Positions 29,801 through 38,057 of a stretch of DNA of 64,000 nucleotides are shown one piece after another. The stretch lies in NCBI GenBank assembly GCA_900551715.1, contig URXG01000005.1, positions 1 to 64,000 of the forward strand, in the 5' to 3' direction. The position numbers and the translations under genes are program-made. The notes under the pieces were generated by a model. That model saw only the letters and a list, made by a program, of their open reading frames with translations, was not told where the DNA came from and ran no database searches. This DNA is from an uncultured Blautia sp. (GTDB lineage: Bacteria; Bacillota; Clostridia; Lachnospirales; Lachnospiraceae). How positions within the stretch are numbered: the first letter of the stretch is position 1; each line of letters opens with the position of its first letter.

Positions 29801-30134
29801 AGTGATCCATAAGATGGACAGCAGAGTTTCCTCTATTCCTGTCAGCTACAATAAAAACGGTTCCTACAGAAAAGGTTCTTCTGTTGCCACAGAAAGAGAG
29901 TTTCAGCTTCTGGGCGAGTTTGTCCAGAAGAAAGTGCAGGATGTGACCAGATCGATTCTGGCAGGAGAGGCAGATGTATCTCCTTATGAAATGGGAGACA
30001 GAAATGCCTGCACTTATTGTAATTATCGTGGTGTCTGCGGTTTTGACAGAAAGGTACCAGGCTATGAATTCCGCCGGATGAAACAGTTTGCAGATGATGA
30101 AATCTGGAAGATTATGGAAGGGGAGGCTGACTGA
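26808..30134 (+). CDS. addB: ATP-dependent nuclease subunit B
   Basis: A 1108-residue AddB. It has an N-terminal Walker A GNSGAGKS near residue 9, inactive-helicase segments, and a C-terminal RecB-type nuclease domain with VDRVDIL, VKVIDYKTG and LQMQL motifs. A cysteine in the KFCACAFAHF region plus the C-x2-C-x5-C near the C-terminus (NACTYCNYRGVC) form the iron-sulfur cluster that staples the nuclease domain. With AddA it resects double-strand breaks for RecA loading and degrades foreign DNA. The ATG at 26808, after TGGAGG, is preferred to a TTG four codons upstream. addA follows after one base. Confidence 0.96.
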   Translation: MSLQFIIGNSGAGKSVKACEEIIRKGIEHPDRRYYVIVPEQFTMQTQKTLVEMHPRGGILNIDVLSFERLAYRVLGEVGGDTRQLLEETGKNMVLQKLVQRKEKDLTYLKNQMKKAGYLDEVKSLISEFMQYEIREEELGKMLQEAEDKPLLHMKLKDVSVLYDAFREYLSGHYMTSEEVLEILVKEIPFSEKLKGSEVLLDGYTGFTPVQHKVIQELLAVCRKVTVTVTMDVREEVLSRGKPHQLFYMSHKMVCNLAELTREIEESIKIAPGGTSRFSHAPALEFLEQNIFRYRKKIFRESQEEICLFSAGNPQKETEEVARRILRLVREKNYHYGEIAVITGNLEEYGSISRQVFRNAGIPFFIDEKHSIMMNPFIEYLRAAMEMAVQGFSYESVFRYLRCGMSDITREEADLLENYVIALGIRGLNRWKEKWVRIYRGMEPETIERLNEIREKFVEETEILRDCFSGKKRTVLEYCQGLYAFIVKSKIQEKLKVQEAVFQQNGDKAMEKEYAQIYGIVMDLLDKAAEILGEETATPEEFRQILETGMTQAKVALIPPSIDQVLVGDMERTRLKDIRALFFVGVNEGNIPKKTDSGGMLTETDREFLEKQGMELAPGPKELMNMQRFYLYLNLTKPSELLCLSYSQTTGKGEATGPAYLIHSIEHLFPEIKIHAAETPETQMDLLETPDTALTYVVGGLSEQQKRKDNRYFEELYSWYLRSPEYRTLIEKLTDAAFIRKPVDRISESVAKALYGEISPNGATRLEKFCACAFAHFLQYGLGVSERVEYEFKAMDMGNVMHQALENFAEELRRRKLNWSELDEDTRNTLADQCLDKVAADYGNTILQSSARNHYMIQRTRRILRRTVWALQEQLKYGDFQPEGFEVAIGGGRIDRVDILKEDGTVYVKVIDYKTGNTSFDLVSIYHGLQMQLVVYMDAVLEVEKKVHRDHQVKPAGIFYYNIKDPMIQKDLQDDLDQIDPEIMKKLKMNGLVLADDEVIHKMDSRVSSIPVSYNKNGSYRKGSSVATEREFQLLGEFVQKKVQDVTRSILAGEADVSPYEMGDRNACTYCNYRGVCGFDRKVPGYEFRRMKQFADDEIWKIMEGEAD

Positions 30135-30135
30135 G

Positions 30136-33100
30136 ATGGCAGTTACATGGACAGAAGAACAGAAAAAAGTAATTACATTACGGGACAGGAATATTCTGGT
30201 CAGCGCAGCCGCCGGTTCTGGTAAGACTGCTGTTCTGGTACAGAGAATTTTGAGCAAGATCATGGATCCGGACAGACCTGTGGATATTGACAGACTGCTG
30301 ATCATGACTTTTACCAGGGCTGCTGCCGGAGAAATGAAAGAAAGGATTTCAGCTGCCATAGAACAGGCACTATACGATGAACCGGACAATGAACATCTTC
30401 AGAGACAGATAACGCTGATCCACAATGCACAGATCACTACCATTGACGGTTTCTGTGCCTGGATCATCCGAAATTATTTTCATATGATCGGTCTGGACCC
30501 GGGATACAGGATTGCAGAAGAAGGAGAACTGAAACTTCTGAAAGAAGATGTAACGAAGGATCTTCTGGAGGAGGCTTATTCTGAGGCAGATGAAAAATTT
30601 ATAAGTCTCGTAGAGTGTTATGCCACAGGCAAGAACGATGATAATATCCGGGATATGGTGCTGAAACTTTATGATTCTGCCATGAGCCAGCCTTTTCCGG
30701 AGGAATGGCTGGAAAAATGTATGGAAGTCTATCGCTGCGAGACACTGGAAGAACTGGAAAAAGAGGAGTGGATGACTCTTCTCTGGGATGCAGTAGAAGA
30801 AAAGATCCAGCAGGCAGAGATTCTGATCCACAGGTCACTGGAAATCTGTGATTCTCCGGAGGGACCTTATCTTTACAGAGATGCCATGGAAAGTGATGCT
30901 CTTTTCTGCCAGGAAATCCGGAAAGCAGCAGAAGAACGGGATTATAATGGACTGAAAGCTGTGTTGGATGAACATAATTATACAAAACTGTCCTTAAAAA
31001 GGGATAAGAACATTGACGCTGCCAAAAAAGACATGGTAAAAGACCTGAGAGCAGAAGAGAAAGAAATATGGAGAGAGCTTTCAGAAAAATACCTGTCACA
31101 GACGGCAGAAGATATGCTGGTACTTCTTCACTGCTGTCGGAAACCTCTGGAAGGTCTGGTGGAGTTGACCACAAAATTTGCAGAAGCTTTCACTGCAAAA
31201 AAGAGAGAAAAGAATGTCCTGGATTTTGTGGATATGGAGCATCTGGCACTGGAGATCCTGGTGCAGAAAGAGGGAGATGTTCTGGAACCTACCCAGGCTG
31301 CCAGAGAACTGTCCCAGCGTTATGAGGAAGTTATGGTGGATGAATATCAGGACAGTAACAGTGTACAGGAACTTCTCACCACAATGGTGTCTGGCTGGGT
31401 AGACGGACGTAAGAATATTTTTATGGTAGGAGATGTGAAGCAGAGTATCTACCGGTTCCGTATGGCTATGCCGGAGCTTTTTATGGAAAAATATCACAGG
31501 TATTCTCTGGAGGATAGTAAAGAACAGAGAATTGACCTTCACAAAAATTTCCGTAGCCGTAAAGAAGTGTTAAGCAGTGTTAACTATATTTTCCGTCAGA
31601 TTATGGGGGAAGATCTGGGAGGTATTACATATGACGATGATAATGCTCTCTATTCAGGAGGCAGTTTCCCGGAAGGTGCCAGAGAAGAATTTCTGACACC
31701 GGAAGTCCTTCTTATAGAAAAAGACGGAAAAGAGCTGGAAGAAGAACAGGAGAACCGGACAGCGCAGGAACTGGAAGCGCTGGCTATTGCCCACAGGATC
31801 CGCCAGATGGTTGGGAAAGAGAAGATTGTAGACAAAGAAACCGGGGAATACAGAGATGTTGCCTTCGGAGATATTGTGATTCTTCTCCGGACTGCCGCTG
31901 GCTGGTCAGAGTCATTCAGTGAGGTTCTTACAGAAGAAGGAATTCCTGTGTATACTGCTTCCAGAACCGGATATTTTTCCACACAGGAAGTAATGACATT
32001 ATTGAATTATCTTCGGATCTGTGACAATCCTCTTCAGGATATTCCAATGGTGGCAGTTCTCCATTCACCAATAGGCGGCTTTACTTCTCAGGAGCTGGCA
32101 GTGATCCGAAGTACTGTGCCAGGAGGTTATCTCTATGAAAGTCTTCTGGCTTATCTGAAAGAAGAGCAGCCGGTGATTCTTAATAAAGAAGATGAAAGAA
32201 TTTATTTGAAAGAAAAGATAAAAAGTTTTCTTGCACAGATGGAACGATGCAGGGACCTGGCTCTTTTTACCCCGATCCATGAACTGATCTCTGTCATATT
32301 GAAAGAAAGCGGATATGGAAGTTACATCCGGGCAGTACCAGGAGGTGCACAGAGAAATGCCAATCTGATGATGCTGGTGGAAAAAGCCATGGATTATGAA
32401 AAAACCAGTTACAGAGGTCTTTTTAACTTTGTCCGTTATATAGAGAAATTACAGAAATATGAGGTGGATTTTGGTGAGGTGAATCTTGCAGATGCAGGAA
32501 GCGAGGCAGTACAGATCATGACCATCCATAAGAGTAAAGGTCTGGAATTTCCTGTAGTCTTTGTGGCAGGCATGGGAAAACAGTTTAATTTTCAGGATAT
32601 CAATGCCAGATTTCTGGTACACCCTCAGCTGGGACTGGGAGCTGATGCTGTCCTTCCGGACAAAAGACTGATCATTTCTACCATGTACAAGCATCTGATT
32701 CGCCGGGAACTGAAGCGAGAATGTTTGGGCGAAGAACTGCGTGTGCTTTATGTGGCACTTACCAGAGCCAAGGAGAAACTGATCATCACAGGAACTATCG
32801 GAAAAATTGAGGAAACCTTGAACAGACTGGTGGGAAGTTTTGGTGCAGAAGCAGAACTTCTTTCCATGGGGATCCGGGGCAACGGAAGATGCTTCTGGGA
32901 TTATATTCTGCCTGCACTTGCCAGACATGAGGCTATGAGACCACTTTTTCTGGAATATGGGATTACGGAGAAGTCATATCCGGTGTGCCAGAAAGAACAG
33001 GCAGAGTTTGAAATCCGGAAAGTTACTGCAGCAGATCTTATTGAAGAAGAGATCCTGAACCAGACTGAAGATCAGATTCAGGAAGAAATGCTGAAAAAAT

Positions 33101-33846
33101 GGGACCCTTCTGTTGTTTATGATCAGCAGATACGGGAAGAACTGGAAAAAAGATTTTCTTTTGCATATCCATATACCTATCTGAAAGACCTTCCTGTGAA
33201 AGTAAGCGTATCAGAACTGAAAAAGCGAAGTTATGCAGAAGAACAGGAAAAAGAAGAAGCAGTGTTTTATGAAAAAGAAACAGAGACTCTGGTGCCCCGG
33301 TTTGTTTCCGGCAAGACAGAAGAATACAAAGGTGCTGCCAGAGGTACTGCCTATCATCGTGTAATGGAATGTCTGGACTATACACAAATTGCCACAGAAA
33401 CAGAACTGAGAGAGCAGATCAGCAAGCTGGTAAAAGAGAAAAAAATGTCTCAGGAGGAAGCCGACTGTATCAGAATAAGAGATCTCAAAAAGTTTACAGA
33501 ATCTTCTCTTGGAAAAAGAATGAAAGAAGCATCACTGTCCCATAATCTGCACAGAGAACAGCCTTTTGTGATTTCCAGGGATATGAAGCAGATCGATACT
33601 TCCTGGAAAGGAACAGAAACTGTTCTGGTACAGGGAATCATAGATGCGTATTTTATTGAGAACAATGAGCTGGTGCTGGTAGATTACAAGACAGACAGAG
33701 TCTGCAGAGGGGAAGAACAGAAACTGAAAGAACTTTATCATAGCCAGCTGGAAGACTACAGTGCAGCACTGGAACGTATGCTGAACAGAAACGTAAAAGA
33801 AAAATATATTTATTCCTTTTCCCTGGGAAAGGCATTGCTTCTATAA
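30136..33846 (+). CDS. addA: ATP-dependent helicase/nuclease subunit A
   Basis: A 1236-residue UvrD-family 3'-5' helicase with a nuclease domain. The Walker A is AAAGSGKTA (about 23-31), and MTFTRAAAGEM, VDEYQDSN, GDVKQSIYRFR and VALTRAKEKL follow as helicase motifs. The nuclease core shows GTAYHRVMECLDY and LVDYKTDR near the C-terminus. The start at 30136 follows the addB stop by one base with GGGAGG upstream, so the subunits are translationally coupled. Both subunits look catalytically intact. Confidence 0.97.
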   Translation: MAVTWTEEQKKVITLRDRNILVSAAAGSGKTAVLVQRILSKIMDPDRPVDIDRLLIMTFTRAAAGEMKERISAAIEQALYDEPDNEHLQRQITLIHNAQITTIDGFCAWIIRNYFHMIGLDPGYRIAEEGELKLLKEDVTKDLLEEAYSEADEKFISLVECYATGKNDDNIRDMVLKLYDSAMSQPFPEEWLEKCMEVYRCETLEELEKEEWMTLLWDAVEEKIQQAEILIHRSLEICDSPEGPYLYRDAMESDALFCQEIRKAAEERDYNGLKAVLDEHNYTKLSLKRDKNIDAAKKDMVKDLRAEEKEIWRELSEKYLSQTAEDMLVLLHCCRKPLEGLVELTTKFAEAFTAKKREKNVLDFVDMEHLALEILVQKEGDVLEPTQAARELSQRYEEVMVDEYQDSNSVQELLTTMVSGWVDGRKNIFMVGDVKQSIYRFRMAMPELFMEKYHRYSLEDSKEQRIDLHKNFRSRKEVLSSVNYIFRQIMGEDLGGITYDDDNALYSGGSFPEGAREEFLTPEVLLIEKDGKELEEEQENRTAQELEALAIAHRIRQMVGKEKIVDKETGEYRDVAFGDIVILLRTAAGWSESFSEVLTEEGIPVYTASRTGYFSTQEVMTLLNYLRICDNPLQDIPMVAVLHSPIGGFTSQELAVIRSTVPGGYLYESLLAYLKEEQPVILNKEDERIYLKEKIKSFLAQMERCRDLALFTPIHELISVILKESGYGSYIRAVPGGAQRNANLMMLVEKAMDYEKTSYRGLFNFVRYIEKLQKYEVDFGEVNLADAGSEAVQIMTIHKSKGLEFPVVFVAGMGKQFNFQDINARFLVHPQLGLGADAVLPDKRLIISTMYKHLIRRELKRECLGEELRVLYVALTRAKEKLIITGTIGKIEETLNRLVGSFGAEAELLSMGIRGNGRCFWDYILPALARHEAMRPLFLEYGITEKSYPVCQKEQAEFEIRKVTAADLIEEEILNQTEDQIQEEMLKKWDPSVVYDQQIREELEKRFSFAYPYTYLKDLPVKVSVSELKKRSYAEEQEKEEAVFYEKETETLVPRFVSGKTEEYKGAARGTAYHRVMECLDYTQIATETELREQISKLVKEKKMSQEEADCIRIRDLKKFTESSLGKRMKEASLSHNLHREQPFVISRDMKQIDTSWKGTETVLVQGIIDAYFIENNELVLVDYKTDRVCRGEEQKLKELYHSQLEDYSAALERMLNRNVKEKYIYSFSLGKALLL

Positions 33847-33888
33847 AATACTCAGACTGTATTTACAGATATTAACACGGATAAAAAG

Positions 33889-33932
33889 TCCCGCAGATGG
33901 AGATCAGACTCTCCATCCTGCGGGATATTTGT
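33889..33932. terminator. Bidirectional terminator between addA and the rRNA methyltransferase
   Basis: A long stem of TCCCGCAG plus ATGGAGA pairs with TCTCCAT plus CTGCGGGA, with one bulged base, followed by a T-rich tract. It overlaps the end of the minus-strand gene. Confidence 0.8.
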
Positions 33933-35313
33933 TTTTCAGTGTCTGATTGACAAGTTTGCCAAAACCAATGGGATAACCTTCTGCGCAGAGAAGATGCCAG
34001 CCTTTTTGGTGAACTGCTTCCTCAGGCTCAATGTTCAGCGTCTCTCCTTTCAGATAGCGGGTGATCCGCTGGTCATCCAGAGAAAGAGAGATGGTTGCTT
34101 TTATATCACCTTTGTGGAGAGCCAGAGCCAGAGGCTGGGAAGGTTCAAAACGGTTTTTCTTAAGATCTCCCAGATACAGTCCGTTCCGGAGAAAATTCAG
34201 TCCCCGGAAAGAAGTATTTACAGGAGGAAGATAATAGACTTTATCTTTACGTGTTTCTACACGATTCCAGTTAAAAGGCTGTCCCCCAAGTGTGCGGAGA
34301 CCAATTTCATCAAAGAAAAGTTCCAGCCATTTCCGGGTTTCTTTGTCTGGTTTTACAGATGTTTCAGGCAGTTCAGTATAAGAAGTACCTGCTTTTTGGA
34401 AAAGTGCCATAAAGTGTCCTTCCCCATTCATTTTGTGTGGGAAGAGACGGACACATCTGGTAAGAACAGGAGCGTTATTGCCCCATGCAGGCACACCCTC
34501 GGAGAATCCTTCCTTATGGGGGAGTTCAACAAGTTCCATATCCGGGCGGTTTTCCAGAAGATAGGATACCGCACCTTCATCTTCTTCCGGTGCAAAGGTA
34601 CAGGTGGAATACAGAAGCATACCACCGGGACGGAGCATGTCTGCCGCCTGAAGAAGAAGTTCTCTCTGAATCAGAGAAAGTTCATGGGATTTTTCCGGAG
34701 TCCAGTCTCTGGCAAGGGCTTCTTCTTTCCGGAACATACCTTCTCCGGAGCAGGGAGCATCCAGCAGGATTTTGTGGAAAAATTCCGGAAAAACATCTGT
34801 AAGATGCGCAGGTGTTTCATTGGTGACAAATCCGTTGGTAATACCAAAAAGCTCCAGATTACGGAGAAGTGCTCTGGCTCTGGAAGCACTGATATCATTG
34901 GCTACCAGAAGTCCTGTGCCATGAAGGGCATCGCCAAGAGCAGTTGCCTTACCTCCGGGAGCAGCACAAAGATCCAGTACATAATCTCCCTCATCCACAG
35001 GAAGGACAGAAGCCGGAGTCATGGCACTTGGCTCCTGGAGATAATAGAGACCACCCTGGTAGAAGGCACATCTGGAAGGACGTACTTCTTCCGGATAAAA
35101 ATAACCGTTCGTGATCCAGGGAATAGGTGTTATCGGGAAAGGCACCATCTTTTCAAAAGTCTCCGGAGAGATTTTGGAGGTGTTGACACGAAGCCCGTAA
35201 GTACGGGGAAGTTCATAGCTTTTTATAAAAGAATCATATTCTTCTCCAAGCATTTCCTGCATACGTTCAAGAAAGGCAGGGTGGAGAGAAACGATTACGT
35301 TGTTTTCAGACAT
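33904..35313 (-). CDS. rsmF: RsmF-type rRNA 5-methylcytosine methyltransferase
   Basis: A 469-residue NOL1/NOP2/Sun-family enzyme. The SAM-binding motif is VLDLCAAPGGKATAL (about 110-125). The two catalytic-region cysteines lie in DAPCSGEGMFRK and YSTCTFAPEEDE. The C-terminal half (about 310-469) matches the extra RNA-binding domain of RsmF and YebU. It methylates cytosine in rRNA; the exact position cannot be read. The start is the ATG at 35313, preceded on the minus strand by AAGGAGG, rather than one 22 codons upstream. Confidence 0.88.
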   Translation of the reverse strand: MSENNVIVSLHPAFLERMQEMLGEEYDSFIKSYELPRTYGLRVNTSKISPETFEKMVPFPITPIPWITNGYFYPEEVRPSRCAFYQGGLYYLQEPSAMTPASVLPVDEGDYVLDLCAAPGGKATALGDALHGTGLLVANDISASRARALLRNLELFGITNGFVTNETPAHLTDVFPEFFHKILLDAPCSGEGMFRKEEALARDWTPEKSHELSLIQRELLLQAADMLRPGGMLLYSTCTFAPEEDEGAVSYLLENRPDMELVELPHKEGFSEGVPAWGNNAPVLTRCVRLFPHKMNGEGHFMALFQKAGTSYTELPETSVKPDKETRKWLELFFDEIGLRTLGGQPFNWNRVETRKDKVYYLPPVNTSFRGLNFLRNGLYLGDLKKNRFEPSQPLALALHKGDIKATISLSLDDQRITRYLKGETLNIEPEEAVHQKGWHLLCAEGYPIGFGKLVNQTLKNKYPAGWRV

Positions 35314-35401
35314 AGGGGATTCCTCCTTATTGATCAGGGGGCAAAATCCCCCACAGCATTCTACATGAGTATAATTCATGAAAGAAGATTCGTGAATACT
35401 A

Positions 35402-35459
35402 TTGACAAAAATATATTATATGATATATAGTATTGTAAAAGAAATAATATTATATGATA
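35402..35459 (+). promoter_or_regulatory. padR promoter with two direct-repeat operator copies
   Basis: TTGACA (35402-35407) and TATATA (35424-35429) are separated by 16 bases. The 13-base sequence ATATTATATGATA occurs at 35413-35425, inside the spacer, and again at 35447-35459. PadR regulators commonly bind A/T-rich repeats at their own promoters; its use here is inferred. Confidence 0.65.
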
Positions 35460-35547
35460 CGAGGGTAGGATTGTGAAAGTGCAAAGCACGAAACAATCCG
35501 TAGGTATCATAAAAAAATAAAAAGAAAATAAAGAGGGAAGTGAGGGT

Positions 35548-35871
35548 ATGGTTTTTAACACAGGTGCAGCACTTCTGGATGCCATTGTTCTGGCCGTTGT
35601 GTCCAAAGAACAGGAGGGCACCTATGGCTACAAGATTACACAGGATGTCCGCAGTGTTCTGGATGTGTCAGAATCTACGTTGTATCCGGTACTCCGGAGG
35701 CTGCAGAAGGATGAATGCCTGGAGACTTATGACATGGCATATGCAGGAAGAAACCGGAGATACTACAAGATCACAGACAAAGGCAGTGCCCAGTTGAATC
35801 TGTATAAAGTAGAATGGAAAAATTATTCATCCAAAATTTCCGGATTATTTGAGGGGGGAATTGAATTATGA
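35548..35871 (+). CDS. PadR-family transcriptional regulator
   Basis: A 107-residue winged-helix protein. It shows the PadR pattern GTYGYKITQDV, LDVSESTLYPVLRRLQKDECLETYDM and RRYYKITDKG. It heads a four-gene set (PadR, DUF1700, DUF4097, PspC-like) that recurs in Firmicutes and is linked to envelope stress. The end overlaps the next start by four bases (ATGA). It probably represses its own promoter. Confidence 0.93.
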   Translation: MVFNTGAALLDAIVLAVVSKEQEGTYGYKITQDVRSVLDVSESTLYPVLRRLQKDECLETYDMAYAGRNRRYYKITDKGSAQLNLYKVEWKNYSSKISGLFEGGIEL

Positions 35872-36548
35872 ACAGAGCGCAGTTTATGAAGCAACTGGAG
35901 AAACTGCTTTCTGATATTTCAGAAGAAGAAAGAAAAGAAGCTCTGGATTATTACGAAAGTTATTTTGACGATGCGGGACCGGAGAGAGAAGCAGAGGTAC
36001 TCCGGGAGCTGGGAAGCCCGGGTAAGGTAGCTGCCATTATCAAGGCAGACCTTGGGGAAAACAGAGAAAACGAAGGAGAATACACAGAAAGAGGCTACCG
36101 GGACAGCAGGACAGAAGATAAAGTCCATCTTCCGGAAAGAAAAGAAGGATATCACGCAGATAACAGAAGAAGCAAAGCCAGTGTGATCCTTGCCCTGATT
36201 CTTCTGGTATTTCTTACTCCGCTGATTAAGGGAACTCTGGGTGGTGTACTGGGATTTATAGTGGCACTGATTCTTCTGCCTTTCCTGGTGGTATTTGGAA
36301 TCGGAGCTGTGGTAGTGGCGTTGTTCGTAGCTGCTGTAGCTGTGACCGTAATAGGGATCGGAGCCTGCTTCTCCAGCATTTCACTTGGACTTCTTGGAAC
36401 AGGGGTAGGTCTGATGCTTCTGGCAATTGCTGTAGTGGCACTTGTTTTTCTGGTTTGGCTGGCAAGCCGTATACTGCCAGAGATTCTTCGTAAATTTACA
36501 GATTTTTGTAACCGGATGTTGAACCGGAGAAGGAAAGGAAGTGACTGA
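35868..36548 (+). CDS. DUF1700 membrane protein
   Basis: A 226-residue protein. The N-terminal helical domain (about 1-65, FMKQLEKLLSDISEEERKEALDYYESYFDDAG) is the DUF1700 signature. A charged linker and about three or four very hydrophobic segments (about 100-210) follow. Proteins of this type lie beside PadR regulators and DUF4097 proteins. The biochemical role is unknown; a membrane-bound partner of the DUF4097 protein is likely. Confidence 0.85.
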   Translation: MNRAQFMKQLEKLLSDISEEERKEALDYYESYFDDAGPEREAEVLRELGSPGKVAAIIKADLGENRENEGEYTERGYRDSRTEDKVHLPERKEGYHADNRRSKASVILALILLVFLTPLIKGTLGGVLGFIVALILLPFLVVFGIGAVVVALFVAAVAVTVIGIGACFSSISLGLLGTGVGLMLLAIAVVALVFLVWLASRILPEILRKFTDFCNRMLNRRRKGSD

Positions 36549-36550
36549 TC

Positions 36551-37414
36551 ATGAGAAAATTTTCTAAAGTGGCACTGATCTTTGCAGCAGTGGTGGGCGT
36601 GGCAGGTACAGGCATGACCATAGGCGGTGCAGCCATGGGAGCAACTATTGCAGGACTGAACATTGGAAAATATGGTCTGGGAAAGACTGTAAATAAAGCA
36701 ATGATTTCTACAGAGAGTGATAAAAACTGGGATATGGACTGGGATGAGATTAATGCAGTGGAACCGGAATGGGATGGCAACACAGAGGTTTATCTTATCA
36801 GCAGAGTATCTTCTCTGGATATCTCCCTCAGTGCGGATCAACTTACCCTTGAAGAATATGATGGAGACGGTCTGAGAGTAGAAGTTTCCGGAAATAAGAA
36901 AAATCAGGTACGCGTAGGGGAAGATGAGGATACACTGGTAATAGAAACCATCGGACAGAAAAATGACCGGCACATCCAGATCCAGTATCCGAAGGGGACA
37001 AAGTTTGAAGATACTTCCATAGATGTTGCAGCCGGTACAGTGGAAATGCAAAGTAATTTCCAGACAGAAGACCTGGATATTGAAGTTGCTGCCGGAGAGG
37101 TTACCAACAGCGGTCAGATCATTGCAGAAAGTGCAGATATCTCCGTAGGTACCGGTAATGTGGAAATGCAGAATCTGAAAGTAACAGATCTGGAAGGTGA
37201 CTGTGGTGTTGGAAATATAAGTCTTGGCATAGTCGGCAGTGAAAAGGATTATAATTATGAAATTTCCTGTGGAGCAGGTTGCGTACAGATTGGAGACAAT
37301 TCCTATGAAGGTCTGGGGCATGATGAGAGTGTTTCCAATGCAGGAGCCACAGGAGATATGGATCTGAACTGCGGTATTGGAAATTTTGAAATAAGTTTCA
37401 GTAAAGAATCATAA
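36551..37414 (+). CDS. DUF4097-type putative adhesin
   Basis: A 287-residue protein with an N-terminal hydrophobic segment (about 5-35). The rest is repetitive beta-strand sequence typical of DUF4097, with repeats such as IDVAAGTVEM, IEVAAGEVTN and ISVGTGNVEM (about 155-215). The repeats predict a beta-helix or beta-roll outside the membrane. It begins two bases after the DUF1700 stop. Function is unknown; envelope stress sensing or surface attachment is the usual guess. Confidence 0.8.
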   Translation: MRKFSKVALIFAAVVGVAGTGMTIGGAAMGATIAGLNIGKYGLGKTVNKAMISTESDKNWDMDWDEINAVEPEWDGNTEVYLISRVSSLDISLSADQLTLEEYDGDGLRVEVSGNKKNQVRVGEDEDTLVIETIGQKNDRHIQIQYPKGTKFEDTSIDVAAGTVEMQSNFQTEDLDIEVAAGEVTNSGQIIAESADISVGTGNVEMQNLKVTDLEGDCGVGNISLGIVGSEKDYNYEISCGAGCVQIGDNSYEGLGHDESVSNAGATGDMDLNCGIGNFEISFSKES

Positions 37415-37449
37415 TAAGATTAATATAAAATAAGAAAGAAGGAAGTTTT

Positions 37450-37638
37450 ATGAGTAACAAACGTCTTTACAAATCATCTGTAAACTGTATGCTCTGTGGT
37501 GTATGTGGCGGCATTGCAGAATATTTTGATATTGATCCTACACTGGTACGTCTCGCATGGGTGATCCTTACCTGTTTTGGTGGTGCGGGAATCTGGGCGT
37601 ATATCATAGCTGCCATTATCATCCCCAAAGACTGCTGA
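37450..37638 (+). CDS. PspC-domain protein
   Basis: A 62-residue protein that is almost only a PspC domain: KRLYKSSVNCMLCGVCGGIAEYFDIDPTLVRLAWVI, then a transmembrane helix (about 40-58). PspC proteins sense or respond to membrane stress. AAGAAGGAAG precedes the ATG. It closes the PadR-led operon. Confidence 0.93.
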   Translation: MSNKRLYKSSVNCMLCGVCGGIAEYFDIDPTLVRLAWVILTCFGGAGIWAYIIAAIIIPKDC

Positions 37639-37640
37639 TC

Positions 37641-37671
37641 TGAATAAATTTCTCTGGAAAGGTCAATACTC
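37641..37671 (+). promoter_or_regulatory. Candidate sigma-G promoter of the SASP gene
   Basis: TGAATA (37641-37646), the sigma-G -35 consensus, is followed after 18 bases by AATACTC (37665-37671), five of seven matches to CATACTA. It stands just before a spore-protein gene, which sigma-G is expected to transcribe. Confidence 0.55.
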
Positions 37672-37702
37672 CTTATGAATACAGAAAAGGAGTGTGGACA
37701 GT

Positions 37703-37891
37703 TTGAAACGAGAAAAAGAGATAGAAGCCTTTCTGAAGGGAGAACTTCCATCAGAGGAGAAGCTGAAATACGAGATTGCCAGAGAACTGGGAGTCCTGGA
37801 TCAGGTGATCGAAAGAGGCTGGAAAAGTCTTTCCGCAAAAGAAACCGGACGGATTGGTGGTCTGATGACAAAAAGAAGAAAAAACCAGTAA
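37703..37891 (+). CDS. Alpha/beta-type small acid-soluble spore protein
   Basis: A 62-residue protein of the minor alpha/beta SASP type: LKYEIARELGVLDQVIERGW, then LSAKETGRIGGLMTKRRK. These proteins coat and protect DNA in the forespore. I choose the TTG at 37703, ten bases after AAGGAG; a GTG at 37694 would overlap the ribosome binding site. It is probably transcribed from its own sigma-G-like promoter rather than with the preceding stress operon. Confidence 0.85.
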   Translation: MKREKEIEAFLKGELPSEEKLKYEIARELGVLDQVIERGWKSLSAKETGRIGGLMTKRRKNQ

Positions 37892-37921
37892 AAATTTCAA
37901 AAAAATTATAGAAATTTAATA

Positions 37922-37962
37922 AAAAAGCATCATCAGGAACAGTGACCGGTGGTGCTTTTTTT
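37922..37962 (+). terminator. Terminator after the SASP gene
   Basis: AAAAAGCATCATC pairs, with G-U pairs, with GGTGGTGCTTTTTT, ending in a seven-T run. Confidence 0.75.
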
Positions 37963-37970
37963 GTTATAAT
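37942..37970 (+). promoter_or_regulatory. Promoter of the ABC/FtsX operon nested in the terminator
   Basis: GTGACC (37942-37947), a 17-base spacer and TATAAT (37965-37970). The -35 box matches four of six positions. The spacer lies in the 3' arm of the preceding terminator. Confidence 0.5.
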
Positions 37971-38057
37971 GAATGAAGTGGAATTGCGAAAGTTACATAG
38001 TAATGGTGCAATTTATTGGAACAGCAGGTATCATAGATCGCCAATCAGGAGAACATT

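Noticed and set aside
28908..30389. Long minus-strand ORF of 493 codons inside addB
   Set aside because: It is antisense to a clearly conserved gene, has no ribosome binding site and encodes Cys/Ile/Phe-rich non-protein-like sequence. It is a shadow of codon bias.
33994..35430. Plus-strand ORF of 478 codons opposite the rRNA methyltransferase
   Set aside because: The minus-strand frame has all family motifs and a good ribosome binding site; the plus frame resembles no protein.
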